A DNA stretch of 64,000 nucleotides, from NCBI RefSeq assembly GCF_014358015.1, contig NZ_JACONV010000002.1:514033-578032 (forward strand). Reading direction: 5' to 3'. The DNA comes from Pseudomonas triticifolii. GTDB lineage: Bacteria > Pseudomonadota > Gammaproteobacteria > Pseudomonadales > Pseudomonadaceae. The notes under the pieces are model-generated. The model was not told the DNA's origin and did no database searches. It worked only from the letters and a program-made list of their open reading frames with translations. Of the stretch, positions 1-9,385 are shown piece after piece. How positions within the stretch are numbered: position 1 is the stretch's first letter; each line of letters opens with the position of its first letter. A program made the translations under genes and the position numbers.

Positions 1-2118
1 AGCCCGTTGACTCAGGCGATCAACCGCATCACCACCGACGCCCGTCAGGAGCGCGTGGTTGAACTGCGAGAACTGGGCATCGACCGTCCGATCATTCTCA
101 GTGCCACCGATGCGCGCCGTGAGTTATACCTGCCCGTCCCGGCCAACGTCGCACTGACCGACGCGACCCTGAATTTCGATGCCAGCTACCTGAACGGCGA
201 AGCAGGTCGTAATACGCTGCTGCTATCGCTGGACGGTTATCCGGTGCGCGCGTTGGGCCTCAACGAAGAGCAAGGCAATGCCAGTGCGACGTTGGGCGTG
301 GATAAAAGTGCGCGGGAAACCGGCTCGGTACGACTGGGCATCGCCTGGTCGTCGGTGATTTCGAAAACCCTCTGCGAAGACCAACGGGCGATTGGTAATG
401 TGCTGCGCATCGATCCGCACACTCGCCTGACGTATAGCTATGACGCCAGCCAGTTGCAGGATGTCGGCGCGGCGTGGAATGCGCTGCCGGGCAAACCCGG
501 CTTGCTGGTCGCGCCCGGTACCTTGTCCAGCGCCAGTTATGACGCTGCCTGGCGTCTGGGTGTCGCACTGGAACGCATCGGCAAGCAGGCGAGGATTCTG
601 CCGTTTCCGGCCGTGCAGGACAGCATCGACCTCAGCGGCCTGCGTGTGCCTGCCGAGCTGAAGCAGATCCCGGCGTTTGCCAGCCTCGACGGCCAGAGCC
701 AGTACACGCTGAAGAATCAGGCAGAAATCGGCGCGTTGCTGATGCTGGGCCAGACCCCGGCACTGCAGGCCGATCTGGCCATCAACGATCCACAACTGCT
801 CAAGGCCATTGACGACTCGCTGAACGCGTTGCAGCAGCAGGTTCAGGGGCTCGACGCCTCGGCAGCCAGCGCGCTCGGCCAGTGGCGTGAGCGTCAGGGC
901 AAAAAAACCCTGGCCGCGTCTGTCGGCAACGACGTCAGCCTGGCGTTACTGGGCAATCGTGCCCTGCTGCTGATCAAGCCTGAATCCGCCGAAAAAGCCA
1001 TTGGTCTGTTCAGCTCTGCCTGGAACAAGCTGGCGCTCACTCGCCAGTTGACCATCGGCGAAGAGGCCGCCATGCCGCTCAGTGAAGACGGCCGCGTGGC
1101 ACTGACCCGACTGGGTGGCAAACCCGGCACCGTGGACGTATTGGCCAAGACCGACTGGAGTGCATCGTTCCCGCTGGGCAGCGTGGCCTACGACGGTCGT
1201 GTACCGGTGACCGCGATGATCGACGTCGCCGCAGCGCCGGGTGCATCGGGCACACCGCCGGTTGCCACGCTCTTTCTTAACGACTACCTGATCGGCGCCA
1301 TGCAACTGAACGCCGATGGCCGCAAAGAACGCATCGAAGCCCGTATTCCGCGTTATGCGTTGGCCGCACAGAACGTCTTGCGCGTGTCCTTTCAGCGTCA
1401 ACCGGTCAGTAATCAGTGCCTGGAAACGCCGCAGGCGTTCCCGATCTCGGTATTGCCCACCAGCCATGTGGTCATCGACAAGGTCACACCTGACAACGAC
1501 TTTTCCGGCATGGCGGCACGTTTCGCCGCTGGCACTCAAGTGATGATCCCCAAAACCTGGCTGGACCGTCCGGCTGACAGCCTGCCGCAGGTTATCCGTG
1601 TCGCCAGCGCGTCGGGCGTTTCGCCGCTGCGTGCGCAACTCAGCGTCAGTGACGACGTCAGCGTCGCGGTGACGCCTGAGAAGGCATTTCTGGCCTTCGA
1701 GCTGCCTGTCAAAGACAGCACCGAATCGGTCAGTGTCGGAAACGACGGGCACCTGCTGATCAATCACAAAGAGCAGACGCTGCTCGATCTCAAGACGCTC
1801 AATCACCTCGCCTCGCTGCAAGTGATCGAGGCGGGCAGCCAGCATGGCATGGTTTACCGCACCCTCGGTGGACAGGCACCGGGCTTTACGCGTCCGTTGC
1901 TGCTGGAGCGCGGCAACGCGACGCTGCTGGCAGACAGTGGGCCGGTCGTCACGTTCGACGCCCGTGACCCGACCGGCAGCCAGATGATCGAGGACAACGA
2001 ACCAACCGGTCTGGATGCATGGCGCAAACCGTCGCTGCTGTGGCTGATTCCGGGCGCTGTCGTGGTCTTCCTTCTGCTGTTGCTGGCTGGCCGTCGCGCC
2101 CGTCGCAACCGCTCGTAA
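1..2118 (+). CDS. BcsB-like exopolysaccharide synthase subunit (5' partial)
   Basis: The frame is open from base 1, so the true start and any signal peptide lie upstream. The visible 705 residues resemble BcsB, the periplasmic membrane-anchored partner of cellulose synthase: repeated beta-rich carbohydrate-binding-like segments, then one C-terminal transmembrane helix (residues about 677-697) followed by an Arg-rich tail. A 12-nt gap separates it from the NfrB-like glycosyltransferase, so the two are probably co-transcribed and co-translated. By analogy with BcsA-BcsB it should sit in the periplasm and guide the growing chain out of the synthase. No bcsA, bcsZ or bcsC is visible, so this is unlikely to be a cellulose operon. 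Confidence 0.75.
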   Translation, partial: SPLTQAINRITTDARQERVVELRELGIDRPIILSATDARRELYLPVPANVALTDATLNFDASYLNGEAGRNTLLLSLDGYPVRALGLNEEQGNASATLGVDKSARETGSVRLGIAWSSVISKTLCEDQRAIGNVLRIDPHTRLTYSYDASQLQDVGAAWNALPGKPGLLVAPGTLSSASYDAAWRLGVALERIGKQARILPFPAVQDSIDLSGLRVPAELKQIPAFASLDGQSQYTLKNQAEIGALLMLGQTPALQADLAINDPQLLKAIDDSLNALQQQVQGLDASAASALGQWRERQGKKTLAASVGNDVSLALLGNRALLLIKPESAEKAIGLFSSAWNKLALTRQLTIGEEAAMPLSEDGRVALTRLGGKPGTVDVLAKTDWSASFPLGSVAYDGRVPVTAMIDVAAAPGASGTPPVATLFLNDYLIGAMQLNADGRKERIEARIPRYALAAQNVLRVSFQRQPVSNQCLETPQAFPISVLPTSHVVIDKVTPDNDFSGMAARFAAGTQVMIPKTWLDRPADSLPQVIRVASASGVSPLRAQLSVSDDVSVAVTPEKAFLAFELPVKDSTESVSVGNDGHLLINHKEQTLLDLKTLNHLASLQVIEAGSQHGMVYRTLGGQAPGFTRPLLLERGNATLLADSGPVVTFDARDPTGSQMIEDNEPTGLDAWRKPSLLWLIPGAVVVFLLLLLAGRRARRNRS

Positions 2119-2130
2119 CGGGAAGCCGCA

Positions 2131-4251
2131 ATGACGTCGCTTTATTGGCCGTACTGGCTGGCCCATTACTACAGCGTGCTGGAAGTCGCGACCATCGTCG
2201 TCGGCTTGATCATTCTGGTGTCGAGCATCGATGACCTGATCATCGACGTCTGGTACTGGGCCAGACGTCTGTACCGCAAGTTCACTGCAGAACGCCGCTA
2301 CCGGCCGCTGACCGCCGAGCAGCTCATGGCCCGCGACGAGCAGCCGCTGGCGATCATGGTCCCGGCCTGGCTGGAATACGACGTCATTGCGCCGATGATC
2401 GAGAACATGGTGTCGACCCTCGACTACCAGAACTACGTCGTCTTCGTCGGCACCTACATCAACGACCAGCGCACCATCGACGAGGTGGAGCGCATGCGTC
2501 GTCGTTACAAGCAGTTGCACCGCGTGGAGGTTCCGCACGACGGTCCCACGTGCAAGGCTGACTGCCTGAACTGGGTGATCCAGGCGATTTTTCTGTATGA
2601 GCAGACCCATGCCGTGCAGTTCGCCGGCACCATCCTGCACGACAGCGAAGACGTGCTGCACCCGCTGGAATTGCGCCTGTTCAACTACCTGTTGCCGCGC
2701 AAGGACATGATCCAGTTGCCGGTCGTGTCGCTGGAACGCAACTGGTATGAATGGGTGGCGGGCACTTACATGGACGAGTTCGCCGAGTGGCACGGCAAGG
2801 ATCTGGTGGTGCGCGAAAGCATGACCGATACCGTGCCGTCCGCAGGCGTAGGCACCTGTTTTTCGCGTCGCGCCTTGATGGTGCTGGCCGATGAAAACCA
2901 GAACCAGCCGTTCAACACCGAAAGCCTGACCGAAGACTACGACGTCGGCGCGCGCCTGGCGAAATACGGCATGCAGGCGATTTTCGTGCGCTTTCCGGTG
3001 CAGTTTCGTGTGCTGCGCAAATCCTGGTTTCGCAAGCCGTACGAGTCGACGCTGGAAATGCCGTTGTGCGTACGCGAGTTTTTCCCCGACACCTTCCGTA
3101 CCGCGTTTCGCCAAAAGGCTCGCTGGACGCTGGGCATCGGCCTGCAAGGCTGGGAACAGATGGGCTGGAGCGGCTCGCTTGCCAACCGCTATCTGTTGTT
3201 TCGCGACCGCAAGGGCGTGGTGACGTCGTTTGTCAGCATCATTGCTTACATCATTCTGGTGCAGTTGGTGGCGCTGATCGTGTTGCGTGCCAGCGGGCTG
3301 TGGAACACCAGTTTCCCCACGCCGTTCGAAACCAATGGCGTCGTCAAGTATCTGCTGGTGGCGAACGGCATTGCGCTGCTGTGGCGCATGGTGCATCGCT
3401 TTTATTTCACGACGATTCTCTACGGCTGGCAGCACGGTTTGCTGTCGTTGCCGCGCATGGTGGTGGGCAATTTCGTCAACTTCATGGCGGCGGCACGGGC
3501 CTGGCGGATGTTTCTGGTGGGCAAGCTGCTCAATCGCAAACTGGCCTGGGACAAGACCATGCACGATTTTCCGTCCACCGACCTGGTCGCCATCGCGCCG
3601 CGTCGGCTGGGCAGCGTGTTGTTGTCGTGGCAAGCCATCAACGACGAGAAACTGCAGACCGCGCTGACTGAACAGCAAACCCGCAAGCTGCCTCTGGGTC
3701 GCATCCTGTTGAGCCACGGCTGGCTCGACGATGAAACCCTGGCCGAAGCCATTGCGTTCCAGAGCGACCTGCCTCGGGTGTTCGACATCGCCAGTAAACG
3801 CGCTACCGACTCGCCGCTCGCCGACGAGTTCTGTCTGCGCTGGCGCGCCGTCCCCCTGGCCGTCGACATTCAGGGACGGCAACAACTCGCAGTTGCCAGC
3901 CCGCTTCCCGAAGAAGGGCTGCAACAGATCACCGAGCAACTGGGCGCAGAGCCTGTGCAGTTGATCGCACGCGAAAGCGAGATCGTCGCGCAACTGCGTC
4001 TGTTGCAGGCAGTCGATGGTCAACCGCTGCCTGCTACAGCACCACTGCTGGGCGACCTGCTGATCGAACAAGGGCTGCTGGAGCGCGAAGTGTTCAGCAA
4101 GGCCATGCTCGGCTATCGCCCCCACATACATGGCCGGATCGGCGATTACCTGGTCGATATCGGTGTGCTGCCTCGCGAAACCATCGAGCAGGCCGTGGCG
4201 CGTCAGCATGACCACTACCGAACTGACGCACCCACGGAGCAGCCGCTATGA
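2131..4251 (+). CDS. nfrB: NfrB-like membrane glycosyltransferase with MshEN c-di-GMP domains
   Basis: This is a 706-residue GT2-type polysaccharide synthase. It has one N-terminal transmembrane helix, a cytoplasmic glycosyltransferase domain with the processive-enzyme landmarks DSED, TEDYD and QKARW, then three membrane helices between residues about 360 and 470. The C-terminus has four RLGxxL-type repeats near residues 492, 522, 640 and 668, which pair into two MshEN-like domains, the family known to bind c-di-GMP. E. coli NfrB is a c-di-GMP-controlled synthase whose polysaccharide, with NfrA, serves as phage N4 receptor. The stop codon overlaps the nfrA start by 4 nt. The product and sugar donor cannot be read from sequence. 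Confidence 0.88.
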   Translation: MTSLYWPYWLAHYYSVLEVATIVVGLIILVSSIDDLIIDVWYWARRLYRKFTAERRYRPLTAEQLMARDEQPLAIMVPAWLEYDVIAPMIENMVSTLDYQNYVVFVGTYINDQRTIDEVERMRRRYKQLHRVEVPHDGPTCKADCLNWVIQAIFLYEQTHAVQFAGTILHDSEDVLHPLELRLFNYLLPRKDMIQLPVVSLERNWYEWVAGTYMDEFAEWHGKDLVVRESMTDTVPSAGVGTCFSRRALMVLADENQNQPFNTESLTEDYDVGARLAKYGMQAIFVRFPVQFRVLRKSWFRKPYESTLEMPLCVREFFPDTFRTAFRQKARWTLGIGLQGWEQMGWSGSLANRYLLFRDRKGVVTSFVSIIAYIILVQLVALIVLRASGLWNTSFPTPFETNGVVKYLLVANGIALLWRMVHRFYFTTILYGWQHGLLSLPRMVVGNFVNFMAAARAWRMFLVGKLLNRKLAWDKTMHDFPSTDLVAIAPRRLGSVLLSWQAINDEKLQTALTEQQTRKLPLGRILLSHGWLDDETLAEAIAFQSDLPRVFDIASKRATDSPLADEFCLRWRAVPLAVDIQGRQQLAVASPLPEEGLQQITEQLGAEPVQLIARESEIVAQLRLLQAVDGQPLPATAPLLGDLLIEQGLLEREVFSKAMLGYRPHIHGRIGDYLVDIGVLPRETIEQAVARQHDHYRTDAPTEQPL

Positions 4252-6212
4252 AGCGCCCGTTCATCCTGTCGGTCATGGCGACCGGCCTGAGCCTGTGTTC
4301 ATCGTTCAGCCAGGCGCAGATCCTGCCGCTGCCATTAACCGGCCCCGCCTACGCCGTCGCCAACGAAGCGTACGCCGCCTACAACCGCAAGGATTACGAC
4401 CTGGCCATTGCCAAGGCGCGCGAAGCCTTGCGCCAGCGCGAGGACGCCGATCAGTTACGTAAACTGATCGCACTGGCCGAGCGCGACAAGGACCGGCGCG
4501 ATCATCCGCAACGCTATCCCGCTGCGCGACCAAAGCCTGGCTATCTGGAAGGCAATATTGCCCTGCGTGCCTACGCCAACCGCGACTACGAGCGCTCGGC
4601 GCAACATGCGCGCAAGGCCGTGGCCCAGGCACCGAAGAACCTCGACTACCGCATGATGCTGATCGAAGCGCTGCAACGTCAGCAGCGGCTCGAAGAGGCT
4701 CAAGTGGCCATCGATGAAGCAACTCAGGCGGTCGGCCCGCAACCGGCGCTGACCCGACGCCAGCAGGCGATTCAGGAACAGCTGGCGGAGAATACGGCTG
4801 CCAGCGGCTATGCCGCGCTGGCCCGTGGCGACAACGAAACGGCGGTCAGCGAAGCCCGTGATGCGGTGCGTCGTTTCCCGCAGCAAGTGGCGTATCGAAA
4901 ACTGCTGGTCAGCGCACTGATCGCCCAGCAGCAATTCAGCGAGGCCCGCTCTGCAGCGACCGAAGCGCTGGCGCTCAATGGCAATGATGCGACCTTGCTC
5001 GTCCAGCGCGGGCAAATGCGTCAGCGCCTGGGCGACACCTCGGGTGCCCGGCAGGACTTTGCCCAGGCGCTTGCCGTCGGCAACCTGCCACTGCGCGAAC
5101 AGGCGTCGCTGTACGCCGCGATGGGGCAGCCCAATGAGGCCATGCTGCGCATGCAGAAAGCCCGTGATGCCGGCGAGCTGCAACCGGGTGACGAGGTCCA
5201 GCTTGCCTATATGCTCAGCCAGGCAGGCGATGATCGCGGTGCGCTGAACGAATTCAAGCGAGTGGACCGCCAGGTCGGGCTCAAGCCCAAGGAGGTTCAG
5301 GATGCGGCCTACAGCGCCATGCGTAACGACGATGACGCGCAAGCCATCGCGTATTTCCGGCGCGTCCTGGATTACCAACAGACCGGCGATCTGCGCATGC
5401 CCGATCAGCAGGTGTTCGACACCCGCCGCGCAGTCTCGGACCTGTCCCGCGAATGGGGCGTGACCAACACCACTACGTACCGCGGTGCCAGCACCTCCAG
5501 CGGCCTGAACGGTGCACCCGGCAGCAACAGTGACAGCCTGCAGAACAGCACCGAAGTGTTCTGGCGGCCGTTCGGCTATCGCAACGCGCGCTTCGTCGAA
5601 TTGTATGGTCGGGTGACCGACACCCTCTGGAGCAAGGAAAGCAGCGCCGACACCGGCGCAGATGCCTTGCAGGGCGCGCTTGGGGTGCGGGTCAAGCCGT
5701 TCAGCAGCGTCAACGTGATCGGCGCGCTGGAGCGCACCTTTCCGATCGGTAGTTCGAATATCGACGGCGATTGGCTGGTGCGGCTGGGCTACGGCTCCAG
5801 CATCGGCACCGACCTGCGCGTCGATGTGCCCAGTTGGTGGACCTCGCAGCTGTATCTGGAAGGCGGTCGATACGTGCAGGACAAGCGCAACTACTTCAAC
5901 AGTGAATGGCAGGTCGGCCGCAGTTTCCGCCTGGACAGCATCAGCCCCAGGCTGGTGGTGTTCCCGCATGTGGTCGCCGCCGTGGACTACGACTCGAAAA
6001 TGCGCAGTGAGGTCGACGCGCTCGGCCAGAACCGCACCTCGTCCGGTCGTGCGGGCGGGCTGGGCGTCGGCACAGGCGTGCGCTACTGGTTCCGCGAGGA
6101 CAAGTACAAGGCACCACAGTCCTATGTCGATTTTTCCGTGCAGTACCGGGAGAAGGTCTTCGGCGACGATCGCGCCGAGGGCGTGTTCGCACGCATGACC
6201 TTTTCATGGTGA
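4248..6212 (+). CDS. nfrA: NfrA-like outer-membrane TPR/beta-barrel exporter
   Basis: 654 residues. A signal peptide (first 24 residues, ending FSQAQ) is followed by about 350 residues of TPR-like helical repeats (repeated A-Y and A-L-x-x-D patterns) and a C-terminal region of alternating aromatic strands ending in F-S-W, as in outer-membrane barrels. This is the layout of NfrA, BcsC and PgaA, which conduct polysaccharides across the periplasm and outer membrane. E. coli NfrA is longer (about 990 residues), so the repeat region here is shorter. The start ATG overlaps the nfrB stop. If phage adsorption by N4-like viruses occurs in this species, this surface protein is the candidate receptor. 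Confidence 0.85.
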   Translation: MKRPFILSVMATGLSLCSSFSQAQILPLPLTGPAYAVANEAYAAYNRKDYDLAIAKAREALRQREDADQLRKLIALAERDKDRRDHPQRYPAARPKPGYLEGNIALRAYANRDYERSAQHARKAVAQAPKNLDYRMMLIEALQRQQRLEEAQVAIDEATQAVGPQPALTRRQQAIQEQLAENTAASGYAALARGDNETAVSEARDAVRRFPQQVAYRKLLVSALIAQQQFSEARSAATEALALNGNDATLLVQRGQMRQRLGDTSGARQDFAQALAVGNLPLREQASLYAAMGQPNEAMLRMQKARDAGELQPGDEVQLAYMLSQAGDDRGALNEFKRVDRQVGLKPKEVQDAAYSAMRNDDDAQAIAYFRRVLDYQQTGDLRMPDQQVFDTRRAVSDLSREWGVTNTTTYRGASTSSGLNGAPGSNSDSLQNSTEVFWRPFGYRNARFVELYGRVTDTLWSKESSADTGADALQGALGVRVKPFSSVNVIGALERTFPIGSSNIDGDWLVRLGYGSSIGTDLRVDVPSWWTSQLYLEGGRYVQDKRNYFNSEWQVGRSFRLDSISPRLVVFPHVVAAVDYDSKMRSEVDALGQNRTSSGRAGGLGVGTGVRYWFREDKYKAPQSYVDFSVQYREKVFGDDRAEGVFARMTFSW

Positions 6213-6258
6213 TCGCACTGGCGCAATGTGGATCGAGGGACAATGCTTGAAGGGCCTC

Positions 6259-7119
6259 ATGTCGCTGTTGCAGGGAAGGCCCTTGATCAAGACCTCGTTG
6301 GCGGCGCTGCTGGTCGGTGTGCTCGGCATAGTGACAGGCGAGCTGGGTCAGCTGTTGCCGTCCAAAGGTTCGAACATCGTCGGGATCGTCTGGCAGCCAG
6401 ATAATGCGACCGTGGGCATCAGCGGCGACTGGGACAGGCTCGGCGCACGGGAACTGCTGGTGCAATGGACGGCGGTGGATAACCAGGCGTTCATTCCCGG
6501 TACCACGCTGCCCACCGTACCGGTTCTTCCAGACTGGGCACGGATTGGCAAAGAGCCCTGGGCACAGGATGTGATCCTGGGACTGGCCGGGCATTTCAGC
6601 GAAAACCTGTCGCGCGACAACATCGAGCAACTGGCAACGCTTTCGGCGCAACTGGCCAAGGTCAAGACGCCACTCAATGTCACCGGCTGGTATTTTCCGG
6701 CCGAGGTCGATCCCAGCTGGAGCCGTGCAAAAGAGTTGCCCGCGCTGTTGGCAAAACTGCCAAGACCGTTGTGGATCAGCGTCTATGACGGTGCCAACAT
6801 CGGTCCTGCTGCGACCGCCGACTGGCTGAAAACCTGGCTGCCGGACGACATCGGTGTGTTCTTCCAGGACGGCGTCGGTGTCTACGCACGCACCGCTCCG
6901 GTCGCACGTACCTATGCTGACGCCTTGCGCGCGCGGCTGGGCAAACATCGCGTAAGGATCATCGTCGAAGCCTTTCGTCCGCAGGTCGGCGGCGGCTTTC
7001 GCTCAGCGACGGCGGCCGAATTGAAACCCCAACTTGCTGCGTATGAGGGCTATCCCCTTTATCTGTTCGACGGCCCGCATTACGTGACGCCTGCACTGGT
7101 GAAGGCGCTGAGCAAATAG
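6259..7119 (+). CDS. Putative secreted or membrane-anchored barrel protein of the nfr operon
   Basis: I chose the ATG at 6259 because a GAAGGG ribosome-binding site precedes it; an in-frame ATG at 6226 has none. The 286-residue product has an N-terminal hydrophobic segment (residues 9-27), a probable signal anchor, then a soluble domain with regularly spaced segments such as ITGW-like, LWISVYDG and GVFFQDGVG. This suggests a (beta/alpha) barrel like those of polysaccharide-modifying hydrolases. It lies 46 nt after nfrA in the same direction. The E. coli nfr locus also carries a third gene, ybcH, of similar length, but I cannot confirm homology. A role in trimming or modifying the exported glycan is inference. 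Confidence 0.6.
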   Translation: MSLLQGRPLIKTSLAALLVGVLGIVTGELGQLLPSKGSNIVGIVWQPDNATVGISGDWDRLGARELLVQWTAVDNQAFIPGTTLPTVPVLPDWARIGKEPWAQDVILGLAGHFSENLSRDNIEQLATLSAQLAKVKTPLNVTGWYFPAEVDPSWSRAKELPALLAKLPRPLWISVYDGANIGPAATADWLKTWLPDDIGVFFQDGVGVYARTAPVARTYADALRARLGKHRVRIIVEAFRPQVGGGFRSATAAELKPQLAAYEGYPLYLFDGPHYVTPALVKALSK

Positions 7120-7212
7120 ACACTCATCTCTGCTCAGTCATCCACAGGCCGTTTGAGGGGCTTCGCCGGATCGGATGACTTGACCTGGGAAAACGTCTCT
7201 TCAGACGAAGCG

Positions 7213-8232
7213 TTACCTCCTCAACAATCGCTCGGCCATGTCATTGGCGATACGTGCCGACGAGCGCTTTTCAGCTTGTGAATGGGCGAAGACTTCAGTC
7301 AGGCGCACGCCGATTCGGGACAAGTGGCTGCTGATCGCGTCTTGATCCTTGGCGTAATGACTGAGCGTGACGTAGATCAGCCCGCCTGAGTTGATGACGT
7401 AGTCTGGCGCATAGAGAATCCCGCGGGCCTCCAGTTGATCGGCGACCTGCAGGCTGCTCAACTGGTTGTTGGCAGCACCGGCCACTGCCGCGCAACGCAA
7501 TTGCGCGACGCTCTTGCCGTTCAATACGTGGCCCAGGGCACAGGGCGCGAGAATATCGCAAGGCGAGCTCAGCAGCGCTTCACAGGCGACCGGATGAGCA
7601 CCGAACTGCTCCATCGCCCGCTGCACCCGATCGCTGTCCAGATCGCTGACCAGCAACTCCGCCCCGGCGGCGTGGAGCAGTTCGGCCAAGGGATAGCCCA
7701 CATGACCCAGTCCCTGGATCGCCACGCGCAAGCCTTCCAGGTTATCGCTGCCCAAACGGGCCATGGCAGTGGCGCGTATACCGGTAAAAATACCACTGGC
7801 TGTGCTCGGCGACGGGTCGCCCTCTTCACTGGTGCTGGTGACATGGCGCGTGACGCGCGCAATGCAGTCCATGTCGAGGCTGGAGGTTCCGCTGTCGACC
7901 GCGGTGATGTATCGCCCCTTGAGGGTTTCGATGAAGCGCCCCAGCGACTCGAACAACGCCGGGCGACTGACCAGCCGCGGGGGCCGAATGATCACGGTCT
8001 TGCCGCCACCGACCGGAAGACCGGCAAGCGCAGCCTTGTAGCTCATGCTCTTTGCCAGCCGAATGGCGTCCTCTATCGCACTCTCTTCGTCTGGATAGGT
8101 CAGGTAGCGACAACCTCCCAGCGCCGGTCCCATCCGGCTGTTGTGGATAGCAATCACGGCGGTCAATCCGACCTGCGGGTCGCTGACCATGTGCAGCGCC
8201 TCGACACCGGACTGTTGCATGAGCGCGAACAT
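7213..8232 (-). CDS. Leucine/Glu/Phe/Val dehydrogenase family protein
   Basis: 339 residues of the amino-acid dehydrogenase family, which oxidatively deaminates branched-chain or aromatic amino acids with NAD. The substrate motif is seen as MSYKAALAGLPVGGGKTVI with both conserved lysines, and a Rossmann dinucleotide motif GLGHVGYPLAELL follows at about residue 175. The length fits leucine dehydrogenases of gamma-proteobacteria (about 340). Transcription converges with the nfr operon, leaving 93 nt between them. A precise substrate (Leu, Val or Phe) cannot be assigned from the sequence. Confidence 0.85.
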   Translation of the reverse strand: MFALMQQSGVEALHMVSDPQVGLTAVIAIHNSRMGPALGGCRYLTYPDEESAIEDAIRLAKSMSYKAALAGLPVGGGKTVIIRPPRLVSRPALFESLGRFIETLKGRYITAVDSGTSSLDMDCIARVTRHVTSTSEEGDPSPSTASGIFTGIRATAMARLGSDNLEGLRVAIQGLGHVGYPLAELLHAAGAELLVSDLDSDRVQRAMEQFGAHPVACEALLSSPCDILAPCALGHVLNGKSVAQLRCAAVAGAANNQLSSLQVADQLEARGILYAPDYVINSGGLIYVTLSHYAKDQDAISSHLSRIGVRLTEVFAHSQAEKRSSARIANDMAERLLRR

Positions 8233-8396
8233 TGAGAATGTTCCCTGTTCGTTTATCTAGGCGAGTATAGGTGCTGCCCTGAAAAACAATCGACCGTTCA
8301 GGCAGATACAAGCGGCGCTGGACGAAATACGTGGGCAGGGCTACAAGGAATCATCGACAACACGCTTTCACCGAACCTGTTCGAAGGGAGGGGTTC

Positions 8397-9200
8397 ATGA
8401 CTCCACGTCAGCATTGTCTGGCCTGCCTGCAGCGTATGCCGCCCGCTGTGTTCGAAGCCGCGTTATGGATTTCGACGGAGCACGACACCCGGTTTGCTCG
8501 CCATGACGTCATGGCCGAGATGGATCATCTACAGCATCAAATCGGCAACGCGCTACCCGTGGCACCCGCCGCCGAACTCGCTCAGTTGATGCTGCGACAG
8601 CTCAGCGCCCTGGGTTTTCAACAGGATGACTGGAACCCTCCCCGGCCCGATTCAGCGCTGCTACACAAAGTGATCGAACGTCGGCGGGGCCAGCCGTTGG
8701 GGCTGGCAATAGTGGCAATGGAAGTGGCCAGGCGGCTGGACATCACCCTTGAAGGCGTCAATTTTCCAGGGCATTTCCTGCTGCGCGTCCCGGGTGCTGA
8801 TCATCTGCTTGATCCCTGTGGTGGACGCAGACTGTACCCCAAGGACTGCCGCGAACTGCTGGTTCGACAGTTCGGACCGACCATGCAGTTGCACGCCGTG
8901 CACATGACCCGCGCAACGCCGGTGAACATGCTGCAGCGCCTCTCACGCAACCTGAGGCATCTGCACACGCTTAACGATGATCTGATGGCGGCCCTCAAGG
9001 ACGCGGACCGCATCGTCGAACTGGGTCAGGCGACCAGCAACGACCATATGGCTCGCGCCAGCCTTTACCAGTTGCTGGAATGCCCGCAGGCCGAACGTTT
9101 CGACCTGCAACACGCCCTGCTGCTCAGCGATGATCCGATACAAAGGCTCAGGCTGGCTGAACGCCTGAGCCAGTTGCCTTCGCATCGCAGCGTGCACTGA
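8397..9200 (+). CDS. SirB1/transglutaminase-like family protein
   Basis: I place the start at 8397 because the ATG follows a strong GGGAGGGG ribosome-binding site; a longer in-frame reading to 8331 has no such site. The 267-residue product matches the SirB1 (YchA) family: an N-terminal helical region, then the transglutaminase-like core with segments RRGQPLGLAIVAMEVARRL, NFPGHFLLRV and LLDPCGGRRL, and a C-terminal helical region. The catalytic Cys of classical transglutaminases is not obvious: in the core, GQPLGLA stands where a nucleophile would be, as is usual for SirB1. Function in the family is unknown. It is transcribed divergently from the dehydrogenase. Confidence 0.8.
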   Translation: MTPRQHCLACLQRMPPAVFEAALWISTEHDTRFARHDVMAEMDHLQHQIGNALPVAPAAELAQLMLRQLSALGFQQDDWNPPRPDSALLHKVIERRRGQPLGLAIVAMEVARRLDITLEGVNFPGHFLLRVPGADHLLDPCGGRRLYPKDCRELLVRQFGPTMQLHAVHMTRATPVNMLQRLSRNLRHLHTLNDDLMAALKDADRIVELGQATSNDHMARASLYQLLECPQAERFDLQHALLLSDDPIQRLRLAERLSQLPSHRSVH

Positions 9201-9340
9201 CCGCTCGACCAGGGTGGGTATTGTTGCGGTAAAAGTAACGCTGCATATCCTGTGCGGGGATGTTTCAACCACCTCATGGGCGTTACCCTGCGCGCCCTCG
9301 AATGACGTGGATTTTTCAGCTCTCTGATCAACGTCTGTTT

Positions 9341-9367
9341 AGCCGCTGCGTATGCAGCGGCTTTTTT
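9341..9367 (+). terminator. Rho-independent terminator
   Basis: The arms AGCCGCTGC and GCAGCGGCT flank a 4-nt loop and are followed by a run of six T on the + strand. It lies 140 nt beyond the SirB1-like gene. The A/T tract is one-sided, so it stops + strand transcription. Confidence 0.85.
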
Positions 9368-9385
9368 CCGTCCGCAAAGAACGGC

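Noticed and set aside
946..4215. 1089-codon open frame on the minus strand, antisense to bcsB-like and nfrB
   Set aside because: It is a composition artefact: opposite-strand frames of high-GC genes often stay open. The translation is Gln/His/Arg-rich, has no domain and crosses two well-supported genes.
4455..5969. 504-codon open frame on the minus strand within nfrA
   Set aside because: Antisense to a gene with a signal peptide and TPR/barrel pattern; no ribosome site and no recognisable domain.
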